A stretch of 64,000 nucleotides of DNA from Peristeroidobacter soli (GTDB lineage Bacteria > Pseudomonadota > Gammaproteobacteria > Steroidobacterales > Steroidobacteraceae), in the NCBI RefSeq assembly GCF_004138485.1, contig NZ_RYEV01000009.1, forward strand, positions 124,001 to 188,000. The letters run 5' to 3'. The notes under the pieces are model-generated. The model was not told the DNA's origin and did not search any database. It worked only from the letters and a program-made list of their open reading frames with translations. Position numbers and translations under genes: made by a program. Numbering within the stretch: the stretch's first letter is position 1; the number at the start of each line of letters is the position of its first letter. Positions 61,507 to 64,000 of this stretch are shown one piece after another.

Positions 61507-62466
61507 TCATTTGCCACGCGCGCGGTGTTTGTTGAAGAACTCGAGCAGCGAGCGATTGAATGCCACCGGTTGCTCCCAGTAAGCCGAATGCCCCGACTCG
61601 CTCACGACGACAGCTTCGGCGCCCGGCACATGCCGCGCGAACTCGCGCAGTCTTGCGGGTGGCATGTACAGATCGGCATCGCCAGTGATCAGCAAAGCGG
61701 GTGTGCGAATCGTCTCGATCGCCGACCATGTCAGTGAATACGCGGTAGGCTGGCGCACACTCTCCTCGGCCCGATTCATCTGATGAAGCTCCGACCAGCG
61801 CGCGACACCCGTGGGATTGGCGGCGCGGTAGGAGGGTCCGATCTCCCGAAATTCGACTGGCAGGTCACGAAAGCCGCGTGGCATCAGAGCGCGCGTGACA
61901 CTTTGATACTGCTCATCCTGCACCCCTCCCAAGCTGCAGGCGATCGTCAGGGATAGCAATTTCTCCGGATGCGATAGCGCGTAATCCGGCACGATAAAGC
62001 CGCCGGCCGCCGAGCCGACCAGATGAAAGCGGTCGATTTTCAGGTGTTCGATCAGCTCGTGAAGATCGCCGGACCCCGTGCCTGCCTGGTTGGGATTCAT
62101 CTCCGAGGCAGCTACCTCCGAGCGAAAATAGCCGCGTCTCGAATAACCAATCACACGATAGCCCGCGGCAACCAGCGCCGGCTGCTGATACTCCCAGATT
62201 GCGCCGTGACCACTCGCCGGATGAAGAAGCACGACCGGCTCTGCGTCTCCACCGGTGTCCCAATACCAAAGCCGCGCGCCACCGGGCAGGTTCGCGATAC
62301 CTTCTGTGACTCGTGCCTGCACAGGCGGCGAACTCCAACTCGTCTGAGCCGCCAGCACGCGCACCTGGGCATCTGTTGAGGCCGCCCGTGCACTGACCAG
62401 CGCTGCTCCGCTGGCGATCAGCGCGCCCTGCAGCAGCGCTCTGCGATTCCTGTTCTGAATGCTCAC
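61507..62466 (-). CDS. Alpha/beta hydrolase-fold protein, Tat-exported, nucleophile position Ala
   Basis: 319 residues. MSIQNRNRRALLQGALIASG is a twin-arginine signal. The fold markers are VVLLHPASGHGAIWEYQQPA, IGYSRRGYFRS, then the nucleophile elbow. That elbow reads HLVGSAAGGFIVPDYAL where the family has LVGxSxGG, so Ala stands at the Ser position (a Ser lies one place earlier). The acid (LLITGDADLYMPP) and His (VVSESGHSAYWEQP) are kept. It could use the shifted Ser, act as a lyase or binding protein, or be inactive. It is upstream of the TonB receptor on the same strand. Confidence 0.85.
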   Translation of the reverse strand: MSIQNRNRRALLQGALIASGAALVSARAASTDAQVRVLAAQTSWSSPPVQARVTEGIANLPGGARLWYWDTGGDAEPVVLLHPASGHGAIWEYQQPALVAAGYRVIGYSRRGYFRSEVAASEMNPNQAGTGSGDLHELIEHLKIDRFHLVGSAAGGFIVPDYALSHPEKLLSLTIACSLGGVQDEQYQSVTRALMPRGFRDLPVEFREIGPSYRAANPTGVARWSELHQMNRAEESVRQPTAYSLTWSAIETIRTPALLITGDADLYMPPARLREFARHVPGAEAVVVSESGHSAYWEQPVAFNRSLLEFFNKHRARGK

Positions 62467-62552
62467 CTGGTGACCCTCTGCGTATTTTCTCTTCAGCTAG
62501 CTTTATAGCTCTAGAAAATACAGCGACACGAGGGCACGTCAATAGCGAGGGC

Positions 62553-63044
62553 TTAGAGCAGCTCGTGAAACCGGACGATCGCCGCTGTCGCAGTCCGCCG
62601 CGCGACGCCGACGAAGAGTGCACGATTGAGCCAGGCATGCGCGCTGTCGAGCGGCGCTTCGAACTCGGCGCAGGTACGGAAATAATACAAAGCAGGATCC
62701 ACCGCCTCTCCCCGACTCAACTTGTCGATGATTTCCGGCGAGCCGTGGCGCAAGCCGCGATTGGTCACCATGATCGAGACACCGTCCGCGGCCTGCAGCG
62801 TGTATTTCGCCTCGATCTGCAATACCCCATCCGGACGCACGAATTGCCAGTCGGCGCCGCCCGGTATGACTCGGCCCTGCAGGCGCGGACCAGTCACCTC
62901 TCCGCCGGTGACAGGCACGATCCGCCGGAAGCCATGCGCACTCGGTCCGATGACGACCGGGCCATCGACCAGCACGTGCGCTTGGAAAGCGAAACGGGTT
63001 TGAACCGGCGCGGCCTCGGCGGCGAATTCTTTGCGATCGATCAT
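62553..63044 (-). CDS. DUF3237-domain protein, second copy
   Basis: 163 residues. Segments GPRLQGRVIPGGADWQFVRP, GVLQIEAKYTLQAADGVSIM, LYYFRTCAEFEAP and WLNRALFVGVARRTATAAIV follow the same order as in the first copy at 41835-42311, and the two are clearly homologous though diverged. Function of the family is unknown. It lies between the hydrolase and a LysR regulator, all on the minus strand. Confidence 0.82.
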   Translation of the reverse strand: MIDRKEFAAEAAPVQTRFAFQAHVLVDGPVVIGPSAHGFRRIVPVTGGEVTGPRLQGRVIPGGADWQFVRPDGVLQIEAKYTLQAADGVSIMVTNRGLRHGSPEIIDKLSRGEAVDPALYYFRTCAEFEAPLDSAHAWLNRALFVGVARRTATAAIVRFHELL

Positions 63045-63084
63045 CCCGATAGCCTATCGATCCAGCGCGTCGATGCAAACCACC

Positions 63085-64000
63085 TCAGCGCGAGCGCTTC
63101 TGAGTACGCTTGCGTCGCTCCGGCTCGCCGACCTGCAGGAACAGCTTGGAAATCAAACCGCGCAGCCAGCGGATTCTCGCATCGTTGTGAAATCGCGTAT
63201 GCCAGTGCTGCCGGACCACCGGTGACTTGACCGTGAAAGGCGGTTCCATCAGTCGCAAGCCGGTGAGCTGCGACAGGCTCGCACCGATGGCATGCGGCAC
63301 CGTAAATATCAGGTCCGACTGCTTCAATATCATTGGTACCGCGAGAAAGTTACCGACGCGAACGACGATACGGCGATGAAGACCCTGCTCCGCCAGCTCG
63401 TCCTCGAGAATGTCGTTGGTGCTGCCCTGCGCATGGACCACGCCATGCAAGGCTTCGATGAATTGCTTGCGACTGATCTCCTGCCCCAGGCGTCGGTTGT
63501 TATCGCGAGTGACGCAGACAAAGGAATGCGCGAACAACCGCTGCTGATACAAAGCCGCGCCCGTCAGGCTCGGGTACGAACCGATCGCCAGATCGACAGC
63601 GCCGGAACGCAGGGCCGGCTCGATCTCCTCTTCGGGAAGCTGGACGGTGGAGACGTCGAGACCGGGCGCGAGCTCCATGAACGCTTCGAGAATACGCGGC
63701 ATGAGCACCAACTCGCCGATGTCGTGCATGGCGATCGTCACGGTGCCTCGGGCCGTCGCCGGCTCGAAGCTGGCCTGCTGCAGCACGTCCGAGCGAATTC
63801 GCTCCAGCACTTCCCGCACCGGAATCGTCAGTCGCTCCGCGAACGGGGTCGGCTCGATGCCTCGCGGCGTCCGAACGAACAGCTGGTCGCCAAACAGTTT
63901 GCGCAGCCGGTTGAGCGAATAGCTGGTCGCCGGCTGACTCATATCCAGCAGCTTCGCGGCAGCGGTCACACTACGTGCCCGCAACAGCACATCCAGAACC
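63085..64000 (-). CDS. LysR-family transcriptional regulator (5' end outside window)
   Basis: At least 305 residues; the frame is open to the window edge and the visible N-terminus (VLDVLLRARSVTAAAKLLDM) lies inside the LysR helix-turn-helix, so a few codons are missing. The recognition part SQPATSYSLNRLRKLFGDQL is followed by FVRTPRGIEPTPFAE and the effector-binding domain (GTVTIAMHDIGELVLMPRIL, RSGAVDLAIGSYPSLTGAAL). The order resembles NodD/PbpR-like regulators of aromatic compound use. It may control the DUF3237-hydrolase-receptor genes to its left. Confidence 0.92.
   Translation of the reverse strand, partial: VLDVLLRARSVTAAAKLLDMSQPATSYSLNRLRKLFGDQLFVRTPRGIEPTPFAERLTIPVREVLERIRSDVLQQASFEPATARGTVTIAMHDIGELVLMPRILEAFMELAPGLDVSTVQLPEEEIEPALRSGAVDLAIGSYPSLTGAALYQQRLFAHSFVCVTRDNNRRLGQEISRKQFIEALHGVVHAQGSTNDILEDELAEQGLHRRIVVRVGNFLAVPMILKQSDLIFTVPHAIGASLSQLTGLRLMEPPFTVKSPVVRQHWHTRFHNDARIRWLRGLISKLFLQVGEPERRKRTQKRSR

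Noticed and set aside
1-64000. tRNA, rRNA, CRISPR array, riboswitch or prophage genes
   Set aside because: I looked for cloverleaf-like segments, regularly spaced direct repeats and phage structural genes and saw none that I could support.

Overview
The window is about 64 kb of GC-rich, densely coding DNA. It carries four TonB-dependent outer-membrane receptors (TBDRs), two complete ECF-sigma/FecR/TBDR signalling sets, several twin-arginine (Tat) exported enzymes and many CoA-linked catabolic genes. This fits a free-living, oligotrophic gammaproteobacterium of the Steroidobacter / Nevskiales kind. That placement is an inference from gene content only. I saw no rRNA, tRNA, CRISPR array, prophage or intact insertion sequence.

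Region 1 (1-9.5 kb, minus strand): sigma factor, FecR-type anti-sigma regulator, TBDR, Tat-exported serine hydrolase, Tat-exported M19 dipeptidase, MFS permease and the start of an aldehyde dehydrogenase. The sigma gene and the TBDR each have a matching promoter, GGTATCC-N17-TGTCTA. A secreted metallo-beta-lactamase-fold hydrolase lies just upstream. Region 2 (9.5-10.9 kb) is gene-poor debris with the 5' part of a group II intron.

Region 3 (10.9-36.8 kb) is the most interesting part. A second sigma/FecR/TBDR set (10.9-15.6 kb) adjoins a large catabolic block. The rightward operon at 17.1-23.9 kb holds an aldehyde dehydrogenase, a SnoaL-like protein, an enoyl-CoA hydratase/3-hydroxyacyl-CoA dehydrogenase fusion, a crotonase, a BKACE-type enzyme and an M24 peptidase-fold protein. 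The leftward ten-gene operon at 33.1-24.0 kb holds an acyl-CoA dehydrogenase, a crotonase, a thiolase-like protein with a DUF35 partner, a family III CoA-transferase, a hydantoinase-type amidohydrolase, a small protein, an amidase, an unknown protein and a CobW-type GTPase. The rightward pair at 33.3-35.9 kb is an MFS permease and a second CoA-transferase. An HMG-CoA lyase-like gene faces it. Five start points in this block (sigma gene, TBDR and three operons) share one promoter, TTRCGG-N17-CTCTTTA, always with a 17-base spacer. This marks a self-contained regulon for uptake, ring or amide opening, CoA activation, beta-oxidation and retro-aldol cleavage of an unidentified substrate.

Region 4 (36.9-46.7 kb) is a mixed accessory stretch: an M61 protease, transposase and AraC-regulator remnants, an aldo/keto reductase, a DJ-1/PfpI protein, a DUF3237 protein, a secreted DUF2490-like protein, an atypical receiver/LuxR regulator, and an ADH-ALDH-GlcG operon. 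Region 5 (46.8-57.7 kb): a parallel beta-helix protein beside a TBDR (probably polysaccharide use), a truncated winged-helix regulator, a beta-propeller sensor kinase with its NarL-type response regulator, a DoxX-like membrane protein and a GFA protein. Region 6 (58.5-64 kb): a fourth TBDR, a Tat-exported alpha/beta hydrolase lacking the usual nucleophile, a second DUF3237 protein, and a LysR regulator cut by the window edge.
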